64,000 nucleotides of DNA. It comes from Candidatus Fermentithermobacillaceae bacterium (GTDB lineage: Bacteria; Bacillota; Sulfobacillia; Fermentithermobacillales; Fermentithermobacillaceae). The stretch spans positions 29,129 to 93,128 of the forward strand of contig DUQH01000010.1 of assembly GCA_012837895.1 (NCBI GenBank), read 5' to 3'. A model generated the notes under the pieces. It saw nothing but the letters and a program-made list of their open reading frames with translations, ran no database searches and was not told the origin of the DNA. This document shows positions 27,460 to 36,850 of the stretch, one piece after another (position 1 is the first letter of the stretch; each line of letters starts with the position of its first letter). The position numbers and the translations under genes were made by a program.

Positions 27460-29766
27460 CTACTGTCTTGACTCTATCCTGATCTCAACCGCTGTGTGAC
27501 CGTCTAAGGCGACTCTCACAACATCACCCTTCCTGAGATCTTCCCAACCCAAGGTCCTGTTGTTGTAGCTAACCTTCGTTTCAGAATCTGCTATCACCAG
27601 AGTCTTCTCTCCCTGGTATTCGACAATCAGGACCGCCGCATAATCGTAGCGGGTAACGGTTTCAATCTTGCCATAGAGATCTCCGAAAGGAATTGCCTGC
27701 TTCGTAGCCAGAACTTCTATCTTTACCGCTTCTTCACCGTCGTGCTTCACCTTTACCTTGTCGCCAGCTGCCAGTCTGTCAGCGGAAATCTTGGTAGTTC
27801 CCCGGAAGATTTCAGTTGCGGAGCCTACAGTGAGCACCAACTGCTTGCAGTCGTCCTGCTTTATGGTTATGATCCGTGTCCTGACAGTGGGTCCGGCCTT
27901 TATCTCAGCGATAATGCCTGTAGTTTCCTGAGCCTCATCGTATTTCTCAACGATCTCGACTTCTACTCCGTTATCTTTCGCCAGTTTCACCCTTACCTTA
28001 TCTCCGGCCTGTATCTGAGTCCTGGGTACAAGCTCGCCTTTGTATGTTACCTTCACATTGGAAGCCAGGGTGATTCTGTGGGTCTTGTTACTGCTATCCT
28101 GTACTTCAATGCTCATTTCGTCCTTTGACACGCGTGTCCTGGTAACAACTCCTGAGACGTACCGGACCTCGCTCAGCCGTTCAATTACCTGTATATAGAC
28201 AACCCGGTTGTCTACAATCACAAAAGCAGCTACATCGCCAACGGCCAGATCTTTGAAGCTTATGGTGTCGCCTTCGTACTTAATTACAACGTCAGCATGC
28301 AGGGTTAAGGAACGCTTCCTGCCGGCATCAGTCTCGATTTCCAGGGTACGCGTACTGCCTGAGGTTTGCTTTGCCTTAATTGTGCCGGTCAGATGGGTAC
28401 TTTCATCTTCAAGTATCCGGATATAGTACAGTTTGCCATTTTGCAGTTTCCCGAAAATAACGTCTCCTGCCGCAAGCCGGGAAGCTGCATATTCGTAACG
28501 CCCGTCAGTTACTGTGCAATCCCGGTCCAGGGTAAGAGTCTCTGAACCCTTGTCTGTCTTAACTGTAATTACCACTTCGCCTTTGCTCGTGGTGAGTTTT
28601 GTTACAATCGTACCCACAATCTCACCGGTTTTTATTGGCGCGGGAGTGCCACGCTTGACTATGGTAATCAGAACTGCAACATCAGCCGGGTTGGTCAGTA
28701 CCTTCACTGTATCCCCAACTCTGATGTCGCTTACCGAACCCTGTTTTGAGTCTTCCAGGAACACAACTGCATCCTTGGAAACCGGATATTCGTACACCTT
28801 GCCTGAAGCAACCATGATTTCAATGGAATTCCTTGAGACATCAACCACGGTTCCCGTGATATAGTACGGCATCTCATCAGGAAGTTCTTCGTTGATCAGC
28901 CTGTCAAGTATGGCGGCCATCTCAGCCCTGGTAACCGGTTTGTTGGGCTGGAACGTGTTGTCAACGTATCCTTTGAACAGGCCCATGTCCACCGCTTGTG
29001 CTACGTATCCCCAATAGCCGTCAGGAATCGCCTTGGCATCTTTGAAATCCAATTTAGCATTCATCTTAGCTTCAGCAAGTTTGCCGTTTCCGCTGGCTCT
29101 GACCAAAGCTTTGGCTACCCATGCGCGGGTTGCCGGTTTTTCTGGATGCAGGTCATCCAGTTCCACCCATCCCTCATCCACAGCAATAAGGATGTATCCC
29201 AGGGACCATCTTGCGGATTCGGGCACATAGGGATACCATGAGCCGTTTGAGTAGAACCATCCAGGAGCGTCGTCATTTTCATACTTCCAGTAATACCAGT
29301 GGTTTTTCAGCCTCTTGTTATCTTGCTTCTTTATGTCCTGGTCAATGCTCAGATATATGCTACCAAACCTTTTCGCTAGTTCCTCAGCTTCATCTTCCAG
29401 GCCAAAAGCCCTCACCATCATGGCCAGGGCTTCAGCTTGTTTCACCGGATCATTGGGTTTGAATACATTGCCGTCGTAACCTGAAATTATCCCAAAGCCA
29501 CGCATCCTCAAAATGGATTCAAGCGCCCAGAAAGATGCCCCAACATCAGAGAAGCCCAGCTTGTGGGTCTGTTTCAAGACCTTCTCTGCCTGTTTCATCA
29601 GTTTTTCTATCATCTTGGCCATCTGCTTTTGCGACTTGCTCTTGGCTTCAGCGAACCCGGACATCCCCACCAGGATTGAAAACATCAATACCAGGACCAA
29701 TGCAGTCCTAAGTATCAGTCTTGCTGACCTGGACGGCCGGTACGTAAGTTTTTTCCCACCAGCCAA
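27460..29766 (-). CDS. S-layer homology (SLH) domain protein with repeated beta domains
   Basis: A 768-residue exported protein. The signal peptide is clear (ILRTALVLVLMFSILVGMSGFAEA). Three SLH motifs follow at about 65-125, 180-225 and 235-290 (e.g. GLFKGYVDNTFQPNKPVTRAEMAAIL), which anchor proteins to pyruvylated cell-wall polymer. The remaining ~470 residues are tandem beta-rich modules of about 70 residues, each with a pattern like VTYKG-ELVPRTQIQAGDKVRVKL; at least six copies are visible, with S1/OB-like or DUF5666-like features. It is probably a structural surface-layer protein. The TTG start follows GGAGG by 8 nt. Confidence 0.85.
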   Translation of the reverse strand: MAGGKKLTYRPSRSARLILRTALVLVLMFSILVGMSGFAEAKSKSQKQMAKMIEKLMKQAEKVLKQTHKLGFSDVGASFWALESILRMRGFGIISGYDGNVFKPNDPVKQAEALAMMVRAFGLEDEAEELAKRFGSIYLSIDQDIKKQDNKRLKNHWYYWKYENDDAPGWFYSNGSWYPYVPESARWSLGYILIAVDEGWVELDDLHPEKPATRAWVAKALVRASGNGKLAEAKMNAKLDFKDAKAIPDGYWGYVAQAVDMGLFKGYVDNTFQPNKPVTRAEMAAILDRLINEELPDEMPYYITGTVVDVSRNSIEIMVASGKVYEYPVSKDAVVFLEDSKQGSVSDIRVGDTVKVLTNPADVAVLITIVKRGTPAPIKTGEIVGTIVTKLTTSKGEVVITVKTDKGSETLTLDRDCTVTDGRYEYAASRLAAGDVIFGKLQNGKLYYIRILEDESTHLTGTIKAKQTSGSTRTLEIETDAGRKRSLTLHADVVIKYEGDTISFKDLAVGDVAAFVIVDNRVVYIQVIERLSEVRYVSGVVTRTRVSKDEMSIEVQDSSNKTHRITLASNVKVTYKGELVPRTQIQAGDKVRVKLAKDNGVEVEIVEKYDEAQETTGIIAEIKAGPTVRTRIITIKQDDCKQLVLTVGSATEIFRGTTKISADRLAAGDKVKVKHDGEEAVKIEVLATKQAIPFGDLYGKIETVTRYDYAAVLIVEYQGEKTLVIADSETKVSYNNRTLGWEDLRKGDVVRVALDGHTAVEIRIESRQ

Positions 29767-30020
29767 ACTTACCGCCTCCTATACTGGTTTGCATTTGGGT
29801 CAAGGTTGCCCCTGTTATGCTGGGACAAGTCAAACCCGAATGCTTTCAGCTATACAATCGACGGGAGGCGATTGCTTGTGGGTGTGTATCATGCCATTTT
29901 TTGTTTGTGGTGCCTATTTATGTGGCTTGAATGCTCCTGACTTGGCGGCTTCTAGACTCGGCCTGTAACGCTTCGGCGGCCTGGCAGTTGGACAGAAGAT
30001 GTGAAACTCAGCGGCCTTAA

Positions 30021-30521
30021 CTAACTCCCTTGGAGTCTCTCTAGGAGTTCTGAGTAGAATCCGGCGTCGCTATCGCATGAAGCTGAGAGCCGTTCCATGG
30101 GACACAATCCATCACCGGTGCGGTTTAGTATCGATGGCACGAATTCACGTCCATCCACCTGTATACCCCTGGCAGCAGCTTCAGCCAGCACCGGTTGGCT
30201 CACCAGGCCTCCCCACATCGCCCTGGCCCTCATGAGCACTCCCAGTCTGAAAGCAGCGAGACCAAGCACCCTGTCGCCAAATACAAGATTGGGGTGCTGG
30301 CGTGCAGTTTGGCCCATTCTCTGCAGGATCAGAAGAGCAGGCTTAATCCCACTGCCTTTTTCCCTATCCAGCACCTTTCCGTCAGCAACAAGCACTGAAG
30401 ACCATCCTGAATCAATCTGCTGTTTCGCTGATTCAAGGCTGAGGGAAATGCTGTGTTCATCTTGTCTGCAAGCCTTTGAACAGGTGCAATCTTTCGAATC
30501 GGTTTGCTCAAATCTTGGCAA
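30021..30521 (-). CDS. DUF1893 family protein
   Basis: A 166-residue protein matching the DUF1893 pattern: SSVLVADGKVLDREKGSGIKPALLIL, LVFGDRVLGLAAFRLGVL, VSQPVLAEAAARGIQVDGREFVPSILNRTGDGLCPMERL. The family has a cytidine-deaminase-like fold but no assigned function. It has an N-terminal extension with several Cys (CTCSKAC) beyond the core domain, possibly metal-binding. The TTG start follows GGGGGAAGG. It stands alone, upstream of the SLH gene on the same strand. Confidence 0.78.
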   Translation of the reverse strand: MPRFEQTDSKDCTCSKACRQDEHSISLSLESAKQQIDSGWSSVLVADGKVLDREKGSGIKPALLILQRMGQTARQHPNLVFGDRVLGLAAFRLGVLMRARAMWGGLVSQPVLAEAAARGIQVDGREFVPSILNRTGDGLCPMERLSASCDSDAGFYSELLERLQGS

Positions 30522-30943
30522 ATGACCTTCCCCCTCATGACTAGTCTATCGTATGATACCAGGTCTTGCATACCTCAGCATCAACAAGGTATCAAGATCG
30601 GCCAGGTTTCCGCTGGACTCGATACGAAATCGACCACTTCCGCATCAAACCTGGTACTGAAATCAAGCACCTTAAGCCTAAGCTGGTATCAAAACCGACC
30701 ACGTTGGGAGCAAACCTTAGGGTGTATCACTGCTTTCCCGCAATTGCCATGTCGCCGGTCAAGGCCGTATTCCCGCATGACCATTTAAGCATGTCATAAC
30801 AGTTTTGGCACGAACCTGCAAACGCAAGTCTAAGTCACCGATCCAGGACATCAATCATCATCACATTCAAAAACCGGTGGGGATTTTCCTCCTGGTAATG
30901 ATTTTCCGGAAAACAAGGCATCATATGTCTGAGGTGGTTAATC
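30522..30943. other. Gene-free stretch holding a short repeat array
   Basis: This 422-bp stretch separates the DUF1893 gene from the small membrane protein gene. It contains the phased 18-bp repeats described separately (30586-30700) and a 12-bp palindrome, TTTTCCGGAAAA, at 30902-30913 shortly before the downstream gene, a possible operator. No credible coding region or RNA gene was seen. Confidence 0.6.
30586..30700 (+). repeat. Four phased 18-bp repeats, same family as the 61.4 kb array
   Basis: Copies start at 30586, 30618, 30651 and 30683 (spacing 32, 33, 32 bp) and read approximately CTGGTATCRAAATCGACC. Copy 2 is followed by ACTTCCGCATCAAAC, close to the ACTTCCAACCGAAAC linker in the large array at 61719. 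An inverted partial copy is at 30543-30562. Copies differ from each other, so this is an old or selected array rather than a recent duplication. Confidence 0.7.
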
Positions 30944-31390
30944 ATGCGAAACCTGTGGACCAGAGCCCTTTGGGGTGGCGTTACCGGAATAGCTGCGATG
31001 GACATTATTTTGGGAATCGGCAGAAGCGCCGGATTGGTACAACTCAACCTGTTGGGGGGGCTGGCTGATCTGGTGTCAACCGGGGGCGTAGCGTATTCTA
31101 CCAGCGGGGCAATCTTAGGTTTTGTGATCCATTTGCTTGCCGGTGTGTTGTGGGCGCTGCTTTTCGCCGTGATAGTGCGCAACTTGCATTCCAGGCATAA
31201 TCTAATCCTGGGGCTCATCAACGGGCTTGTCGTGTGGCTCCTGTGGGGACTTATCTTACCGCCTCTGGGAATCACGCCCCAACCGTGGAGTCTGGGGACT
31301 CCCAACACCATCATGACTTTGATAGCTAGCTTGGTCTATGGTTTAGCCACAGGGATTGCCACAAGCGAAGACCTTCTGGCAATAACGTGA
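30944..31390 (+). CDS. Small four-helix membrane protein
   Basis: A 148-residue membrane protein with about four transmembrane helices (GGVTGIAAMDIILGIG, AILGFVIHLLAGVLWALLFAVIV, LILGLINGLVVWLLWGLIL, MTLIASLVYGLATGIA). The layout resembles DUF6789-type small membrane proteins. The His in FVIHLLAGVLW and the Gly-rich helices could matter, but no function is known. The ATG follows GAGGTGG. A 12-bp palindrome at 30902-30913 lies about 30 bp upstream. Confidence 0.65.
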   Translation: MRNLWTRALWGGVTGIAAMDIILGIGRSAGLVQLNLLGGLADLVSTGGVAYSTSGAILGFVIHLLAGVLWALLFAVIVRNLHSRHNLILGLINGLVVWLLWGLILPPLGITPQPWSLGTPNTIMTLIASLVYGLATGIATSEDLLAIT

Positions 31391-31411
31391 CAAAACAACG
31401 GGAACCTGACG

Positions 31412-32140
31412 TCAACAGTGGGTATCTTGGGCATTAGATGTATGCTTCCCGGTGGCTTGTTCGGCTTGAACTCTGTATTCTGCCTCTTCATGCCTTTGTG
31501 TAGTTTGAGCAGTTTCATCAGATTCCGGGCGTCCGGGCTTAGATGTACCTTTCTGTGACGCCCATGCGCGGACCTTGTCCCAAAGCCCGAACCGGTTCCC
31601 CAGCCAGGCGAATGCCACCACCGCTATAGTAAGCCCCATTGTAACTATGTCAAAGTTCCGGTCCAGGAACGAAACAGCTTGTTCGCCAAGGAAGTACACC
31701 AAAGCGCCTTCCAGGAAGAACCGCGCCCCCCGTCCTACTACAGATGCAATCACGAAGGGCCAGACCTCTACCCTAAAGATACCGCCGGTCAAGGTAAAGA
31801 GTTTGAACGGAATGGGCGTAAAAGCTGCAATTCCCACCGCCCACCCTCCGTATTTGGAAAACAGGACTTCAATGGCTGAAATCTTATCTTGTGCGAAATA
31901 CCTCTCAACAAGGGGCCTGCCTGCTTTTCTCCCAATGGCGTACCCGGCCAGGGCTCCTGCAATCGACGCCGAGCTTGCCAGCAACGCATACCAGAAACTC
32001 AAACCGGGGTTCATTAAAGCCATGGGTAACAGCACAACATCAGGAGGTATAGGGAAGAATATGGACTCACAAAAAGACAGCAACACCAGTCCCAACTGGC
32101 CGTATTCCAATATGATATCCACTGTCTCGGGACTGAGCAC
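31412..32140 (-). CDS. DedA/VTT-domain membrane protein
   Basis: A 242-residue protein of the DedA/SNARE-associated (VTT) family, close to the YqaA-type. The core includes FCESIFFPIPPDVVLLPMAL, GALAGYAIGRKAGRP and the re-entrant-like FTPIPFKLFTLTGGIF. These are lipid transporters/scramblases or related envelope-homeostasis proteins. About 45 C-terminal residues are polar and low complexity. The GTG at 32140 follows AAGGAGAG. It lies just downstream of the RNase P RNA gene on the same strand. Confidence 0.82.
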   Translation of the reverse strand: MLSPETVDIILEYGQLGLVLLSFCESIFFPIPPDVVLLPMALMNPGLSFWYALLASSASIAGALAGYAIGRKAGRPLVERYFAQDKISAIEVLFSKYGGWAVGIAAFTPIPFKLFTLTGGIFRVEVWPFVIASVVGRGARFFLEGALVYFLGEQAVSFLDRNFDIVTMGLTIAVVAFAWLGNRFGLWDKVRAWASQKGTSKPGRPESDETAQTTQRHEEAEYRVQAEQATGKHTSNAQDTHC

Positions 32141-32235
32141 TGTACTCTCTCCTTAGTGTCCGGCTAACACGGAACACCTTTGAGGGGGTTGTAGCGTTCT
32201 CCGGGTTAGACTGGCCGAAGAGTGTTCAAAGAAAT

Positions 32236-32641
32236 GGCAAGCAGGCCTGTAAGCCGGGTTCTGTCGAGGGTAGTCATCTATCTGGGAGAAAGGTTACCCT
32301 TTCCCTCAAGCGGCCATACCCAGGGGCTCAGCGGGCAACGTCATCGCCCCTCTATTCGGCCTTGCTCCGGGCGGGGTTTGCCTGGCCAGCCGGTCACCCG
32401 ACTGCCGGTAGTCTCTTACACTACCATTTCACCCTTACCCCTGTCCGCCGTTTCCAGCCCTGGTTACCTAGAGGCTGGGCATGCCTCTGGTAAGGCAGGA
32501 ACCACGTGACAGTGGCGGTATGTTTCTGTGGCACTTTCCCTAAGGTCACCCTTGCTGGGCGTTACCCAGCGCCCTGCCCTGTGGAGCCCGGACTTTCCTC
32601 AGGCAGCTTAAGGCCGCCCGCGACTACCTAGCCTGCTTACC
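32236..32641 (-). ncRNA. rnpB: RNase P RNA (bacterial class A)
   Basis: The minus strand contains the hallmark conserved regions of RNase P RNA: GAGGAAAGTCCGGGCTCC near the 5' end, AGGGTGACCTTAGGGAAAGT and CCACAGAAA in the middle, and ACAGAACCCGGCTTACAG near the 3' end. The ends pair as helix P1: 32641-32631 with 32246-32236 (11 bp, one wobble). The RNA is the catalytic subunit that trims tRNA 5' leaders. Length (~406 nt) and the presence of the P3/J regions fit class A. Confidence 0.95.
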
Positions 32642-32648
32642 ACAACAC

Positions 32649-32677
32649 AATATAACAAGGCCGGTGGAAGGCGTCAA
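32649..32677 (-). promoter_or_regulatory. Sigma-A promoter of rnpB
   Basis: TTGACG (complement of 32672-32677) and TATATT (complement of 32649-32654) are separated by exactly 17 bp. The -10 box ends 7 bp before the predicted 5' end of the RNase P RNA. Confidence 0.85.
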
Positions 32678-32871
32678 AGCGTCCAATAACGCTTGACATC
32701 CAGAAATACCGGCTACATAAGTCTACTTCTGCCTGGCTTCCTGTGTCAACCATTCCGGCCTGTCGTCTATTTCCTAGCTGCGCTCATAAACCCTGGTCAT
32801 CCAAAAGCTGCTATGGTCCCCAGCAAGTGCTCTGCAGTTTACATGCTGCCGATAGTAACCAACACATGCTC

Positions 32872-33435
32872 CTAGAATTCGACCATAGGTGCTTCTTCAG
32901 CCCCCTCTGCCATCTCAAAGTAGGTCCTAGGGCCAAACCCCATAAGTCTGGCAATGACCACAGCCGGGAACTGCTTGATTCGCGTATTGTAAACCCTGAC
33001 CTGCTCATTGAATCTGAGCCGCTCTACTGCGATGCGGGTTTCAGTGCCGCTAAGTTCATCCATGAGCCTGATAAACTGGGCGTCCGCCTTGAGTTCAGGG
33101 TAGTTTTCTACAATCACCAACAGCCTGGCAAGAGCTGACTCAATCTCATTGCTTGCAGCTGTCCGTTCTTCAGGGGTTGCTGCCTGGTTTAGCCTTGCCC
33201 TTGCATCTGCAATGGCCGTGAACACTTCTTCTTCGTGTTGGGCATATCCCTTAACAGTAGCTACAAGGTTGGGGATCAGGTCGTGCCGCCTTTGCAGCTG
33301 GTTCTCTACCTGCGCCCACTGCCCGTCAATTGCCTCGCTCTGCCTCACAAGTCCGTTATAAGTCGAAACCAGCCAACCTCCGATAAGCACTATTATCCCC
33401 AGTATTACCAGAAGACCAGTGATACCTTTCTTCAT
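32872..33435 (-). CDS. LemA family protein
   Basis: A 187-residue LemA protein: one N-terminal transmembrane helix (GLLVILGIIVLIGGWLV), then the conserved YNGLVRQSEAIDGQWAQVENQLQRRHDLIPNLVATVKGYA and a helical bundle ending in RYNTRIKQFP-like VRVYNTRIKQFP. LemA proteins are membrane-anchored with an outside-facing helical bundle and are often encoded beside TPM-domain proteins, as here. The exact role (envelope, possibly proteolysis or signalling) is unsettled. Confidence 0.88.
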   Translation of the reverse strand: MKKGITGLLVILGIIVLIGGWLVSTYNGLVRQSEAIDGQWAQVENQLQRRHDLIPNLVATVKGYAQHEEEVFTAIADARARLNQAATPEERTAASNEIESALARLLVIVENYPELKADAQFIRLMDELSGTETRIAVERLRFNEQVRVYNTRIKQFPAVVIARLMGFGPRTYFEMAEGAEEAPMVEF

Positions 33436-33540
33436 AGCTTTTCCCTCCCGTTACTCGCCTTGGTCAAACCGGTCCGTGTAAGGCGGTTGGACAAACTCCC
33501 TCTTCCTGTGCTGGTCCAATTTCATGCCAGGCCAGAGAGG

Positions 33541-34569
33541 TTACCACCTCCTGCTTGCACCGCCTCCGCCGCTCCTGCCGCCGCCAAAACCTCTTGGGCC
33601 GAAGGACCCTCTTCCACTGGATCCACGACCCCCGCCAAACCCTCCGAAAAACGGCCCTGGCCCACCGGCAATCGGGCCTGAGCCCGGCGGCCTTACTATC
33701 GGCCTTGTCCTGTACCTCTTCTCGTCGTTATATCCGCAAACGGGACACCTATACGCCCTGACGGCAAGCCCACCTACTGATGCGGTAGCTTGCTGGATTA
33801 TCTTATCAGTGATGACCAGCCTAGACTTGCACCTGGGACAGCGTCTTCTCTTTATGCCCTGATATGCCAGGAGGGCCACGGGCAGCAGTATAATCCCTGC
33901 AACTAACAGCACCATTCCCGTTGGAATCCCCGGCTGCACATATCCATCCCCTGGAACAAGAGGCCAGTATCCCCCATGCTCCTTAATCTGGAGTTCTATG
34001 CCCGCATCCTGGGCAATGTATTCAGCCGCATTCAAGAGCCCTGCGTATAGGCCCTTTCCATATTCCTCATTCCTGAAATACGGAATCATCATATCGAGGC
34101 ATTCGCCTGCCCTGCCGTCAGTAATAACCGGCTCAAGCCCATATCCTACCTCCATGCGGAGCTCTCTTTCTTCCATGGAGAGGATCACAAGCAGACCCTT
34201 GTCCTCATTCTCCTGGCCGATTCCCCATTTCTCGTAAAGGTTGACCCCGTACATCTCTATGGATTCATCACCATGTTCACTCACAATCGCCACGGCAAAG
34301 GTAACCCCTGTTTGCTCCAAGACCGCGTCTACAAGGGCATTGAGACCGTCAATATCTGATTGGGTCAACACGCCAACATAGTCGTTTATATTCCCATTAG
34401 GCTCCGGATAGAGAGAGGCCGGATAGGCCAGGGAACCTGCCGAGACTATAATGGCCAGAGCCAAAACGGCAGTCCCGGCTAGTCTTGCACGGTTCTTCCT
34501 GATTAAACCTGTTGTTGTCCCGCGAAATCTCAAGTTCAACATCATATTCAACATCTTAGCCGCCTGCAC
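33541..34569 (-). CDS. TPM-domain membrane protein (YgcG-like)
   Basis: A 342-residue protein with a signal helix (LAGTAVLALAIIVSAGSLAYPA), a TPM domain (LYPEPNGNINDYVGVLTQSDIDGLNALVDAVLEQTGVTFAVAIV... MEVGYGLEPVITDGRAG), a second transmembrane helix (GMVLLVAGIILLPVALLAY), a zinc-ribbon-like CPRCKSR...CPVCGY and a Gly/Arg/Ser-rich tail. TPM proteins are often linked to photosystem repair in plants or envelope functions in bacteria. LemA follows on the same strand. The start is a GTG at 34569 with a GGGGGGA tract directly before it; an in-frame ATG at 34554 is possible. Confidence 0.85.
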   Translation of the reverse strand: MQAAKMLNMMLNLRFRGTTTGLIRKNRARLAGTAVLALAIIVSAGSLAYPASLYPEPNGNINDYVGVLTQSDIDGLNALVDAVLEQTGVTFAVAIVSEHGDESIEMYGVNLYEKWGIGQENEDKGLLVILSMEERELRMEVGYGLEPVITDGRAGECLDMMIPYFRNEEYGKGLYAGLLNAAEYIAQDAGIELQIKEHGGYWPLVPGDGYVQPGIPTGMVLLVAGIILLPVALLAYQGIKRRRCPRCKSRLVITDKIIQQATASVGGLAVRAYRCPVCGYNDEKRYRTRPIVRPPGSGPIAGGPGPFFGGFGGGRGSSGRGSFGPRGFGGGRSGGGGASRRW

Positions 34570-34651
34570 TCCCCCCTTTCAGCTTTGGCTTACTAATGCT
34601 ATCACCAATATATATGTTACGAAAGACTGACCGTATAGTCGCAGCAGTCGT

Positions 34652-35065
34652 TCACGATTGCGAGATCAACTTGTGAAGGTCTAGAACAAGGTTGGACAAG
34701 GAATCAGCACGTTTATTCTGCTCCCTGGGTATGTGGTGGATTTCCCACTTGGGGAAAGACCGCAAGAGGTATTTTACCCGGTTGTAGAGGGGAAGCAAAT
34801 TCCCGCTGGAAACTTTGAAGGAGCCTCTTATCTGTTCAACACACAAGTTCGAATCTGAATAAATAGCCACTTCGTCTATTCCCAGTTTCCTGGCCTGTTC
34901 AAGCCCTAAAATAACCCCTGAATACTCTGCAATGTTGTTGGTGGCATTCCCTAAAAACATGGCGCATTCTTTCTCAGGAAGGCCTTCAGCCAGAACCACT
35001 GCAGAACAGGCAGCCGGGCCCGGGTTGCCCCTACAGGCACCGTCTGTGAAAATAGTGGCTTTCAT
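34652..35065 (-). CDS. Ribonuclease HI-like protein
   Basis: A 137-residue RNase H-fold protein. All four acidic catalytic residues are visible: Asp in IFTDGACRGNPGPA, Glu in NIAEYSGVI, Asp in IYSDSNLCVEQI and Asp in REQNKRADSLSNL. It lacks the basic handle of E. coli RNase HI, like the short archaeal/Gram-positive type (YpeP/YpdQ), and should cleave RNA in RNA:DNA hybrids. Confidence 0.88.
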   Translation of the reverse strand: MKATIFTDGACRGNPGPAACSAVVLAEGLPEKECAMFLGNATNNIAEYSGVILGLEQARKLGIDEVAIYSDSNLCVEQIRGSFKVSSGNLLPLYNRVKYLLRSFPKWEIHHIPREQNKRADSLSNLVLDLHKLISQS

Positions 35066-35226
35066 GGAATAACCCCCTCTGCCAACTACTTTGACATAAA
35101 CACACGGGTTCCTTCAATACTTATCGGGTGAAAGCCACGAATCATCTGTCCCAATTCCAGTCCATGAGTTCAGGCCCTGCGCCTAGGTTCTCAAATGTCC
35201 CAGCCAGCCCACGGCCAGTTTGAAAA

Positions 35227-35257
35227 GAGGAGTGGCTCATCAACTCAGCCACTCCTC
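35227..35257 (-). terminator. Intrinsic terminator of the aminotransferase gene
   Basis: Perfect 11-bp stem GAGGAGTGGCT/AGCCACTCCTC with a 9-nt loop. The minus strand continues with CTTTTCAAA, giving the expected T run. Confidence 0.75.
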
Positions 35258-35311
35258 AGCCAAGCCGCTCCTCATATGGAATCCTGGAAACACACAACCT
35301 TCCTACAGCAC

Positions 35312-36850
35312 TCAGGATCTCTTTGTCACAACGGACAAAGCCATTCCCAGCAGCCCTTTTCTCTGTGAAAAGATGTCCTCAAGGGCGTTTAGTACATAGT
35401 CAATCTGTTCTTTCGTGACTACCAGAGGAGGTTCAAGCCTCATCACATTGGGATTGTTTAGCGTATACGCTGTAATAGCCTGGTGGTTGCCCAGCAACTG
35501 CCCTGCGACAAGCGAAGCGTAATATTCTTTGGCAAACTCGTTGATTGCGCCGGCTGTAAGCTTATCCAGCAGCCCTTCCACAGGCCTGTCAAATTCAACG
35601 CCGATAAGCAATCCCTTTCCCCTGACTTCCTTTATCGTCTTGTAGCGTTGCTTGAGCGTCCTAAGCCCTTCCAGGAAGTATTCGCCCAGCTCAAACGCCT
35701 GGCGCGGGAGGTCTTCTCCGATTATTTTGCTGATGGTCATGAGGCCCGCTGCGCAAGCCCTGGCGCCACCTCCGAAAGTTGACGTGTGCAAAATCGCCTT
35801 GGACATTCCCCCGTACGCCTTCTCCCAGACGGTCCTAGTAGCTACGGTAGCACCCAGGGGCATTACTCCGCCACCCAGAGCTTTGGCAAGACACATGATA
35901 TCGGGTACGACTCCCTCGTGTTCACAAGCGAACATCGTACCTGTTCTTCCCAAGCCAGTCTGAACCTCATCCAAAATAAGAAGGGTATCGTGAGCCCTGG
36001 TTAACTCCCTTGCCTGCTTAAGGTAGCCCTCAGGTGGAACTATCACCCCGGCCTCGCCTTGAACCGGTTCCATGATGACCGCTGCACACCTGTGCCGCTC
36101 CAACGCATCTTCAAGCGCATTTATGTCGCCGAACGGCACTTCAACACAACCCGGAATGAGGGGTTCAAAAGGAGTCTTGTACTTCTCACGGCCGCCCACT
36201 GACAAGGCACCAAAGGTCTTCCCATGAAACGCACCGGTACAATACACGAACACCTGCTTCCCTGTGGCGATTCGAGCCATCTTCAGCGCACCTTCAACAG
36301 CTTCTGCGCCGCTGTTACAGAAAAATGACATGCTCAGATCGCCTGGGAGAATAGCTGCCAAGTCGTGAGCCAGGGCTGCTTGGAGCGCGCTCGCCTGGGC
36401 TTGAAGGTAGTTCGGACGGTTACTAGCCTTCTCCATGCCGGCCAGGATGTCCCTGGGGTTGTGCCCAAAAGGCAAGCTCCCGTAACCTCCCAGGAAATCA
36501 AGGTAACGGGTGCCGGTTTCATCGTAAACGAAGATCCCCTCTGCACTCACGAAGTTCTTGTCGAACCCGATAGCTGAGAGCATGGTTTTCAAACCAGGGT
36601 TCACATGCTTTGCAAACAAGCTGCCCGAGTCTTTTCTGCTTAGATTCAGAGCATTCTCAAGTCCGATAAGGCCATATGTATTCCTGTTGCCTGAGTCTTG
36701 ATTGTCAGGCGCCGGTCTTGTCCCAGCCACATTATCACCGCTTTCCGTATTTTTGGTGGTTGTATAGGCTCTTTCTGAGGCGGCATACAGCGGAAATAAC
36801 GCGGTCCCGCCTGTTCGTGTTGCCGCCGGGCTTACCGTAAGTTTGTGCAA
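35312..36850 (-). CDS. Class III PLP aminotransferase (ornithine/putrescine type)
   Basis: Up to 512 residues. Class III hallmarks are present: NSGAEAVEGALKMAR, GAFHGKTFGALS, MEPVQGEAGVIVPPEGYL, LLILDEVQTGLGRTG, AKALGGGVMPLGA (Schiff-base Lys) and HTSTFGGGARACAAGL. It most resembles putrescine or ornithine aminotransferases of the YgjG/RocD kind; the substrate is not certain. The TTG at 36850 has no ribosome-binding site, and the first ~55 residues look unlike the family. A GTG at 36730 just after GGTGAT is a plausible true start. Confidence 0.85.
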   Translation of the reverse strand: MHKLTVSPAATRTGGTALFPLYAASERAYTTTKNTESGDNVAGTRPAPDNQDSGNRNTYGLIGLENALNLSRKDSGSLFAKHVNPGLKTMLSAIGFDKNFVSAEGIFVYDETGTRYLDFLGGYGSLPFGHNPRDILAGMEKASNRPNYLQAQASALQAALAHDLAAILPGDLSMSFFCNSGAEAVEGALKMARIATGKQVFVYCTGAFHGKTFGALSVGGREKYKTPFEPLIPGCVEVPFGDINALEDALERHRCAAVIMEPVQGEAGVIVPPEGYLKQARELTRAHDTLLILDEVQTGLGRTGTMFACEHEGVVPDIMCLAKALGGGVMPLGATVATRTVWEKAYGGMSKAILHTSTFGGGARACAAGLMTISKIIGEDLPRQAFELGEYFLEGLRTLKQRYKTIKEVRGKGLLIGVEFDRPVEGLLDKLTAGAINEFAKEYYASLVAGQLLGNHQAITAYTLNNPNVMRLEPPLVVTKEQIDYVLNALEDIFSQRKGLLGMALSVVTKRS

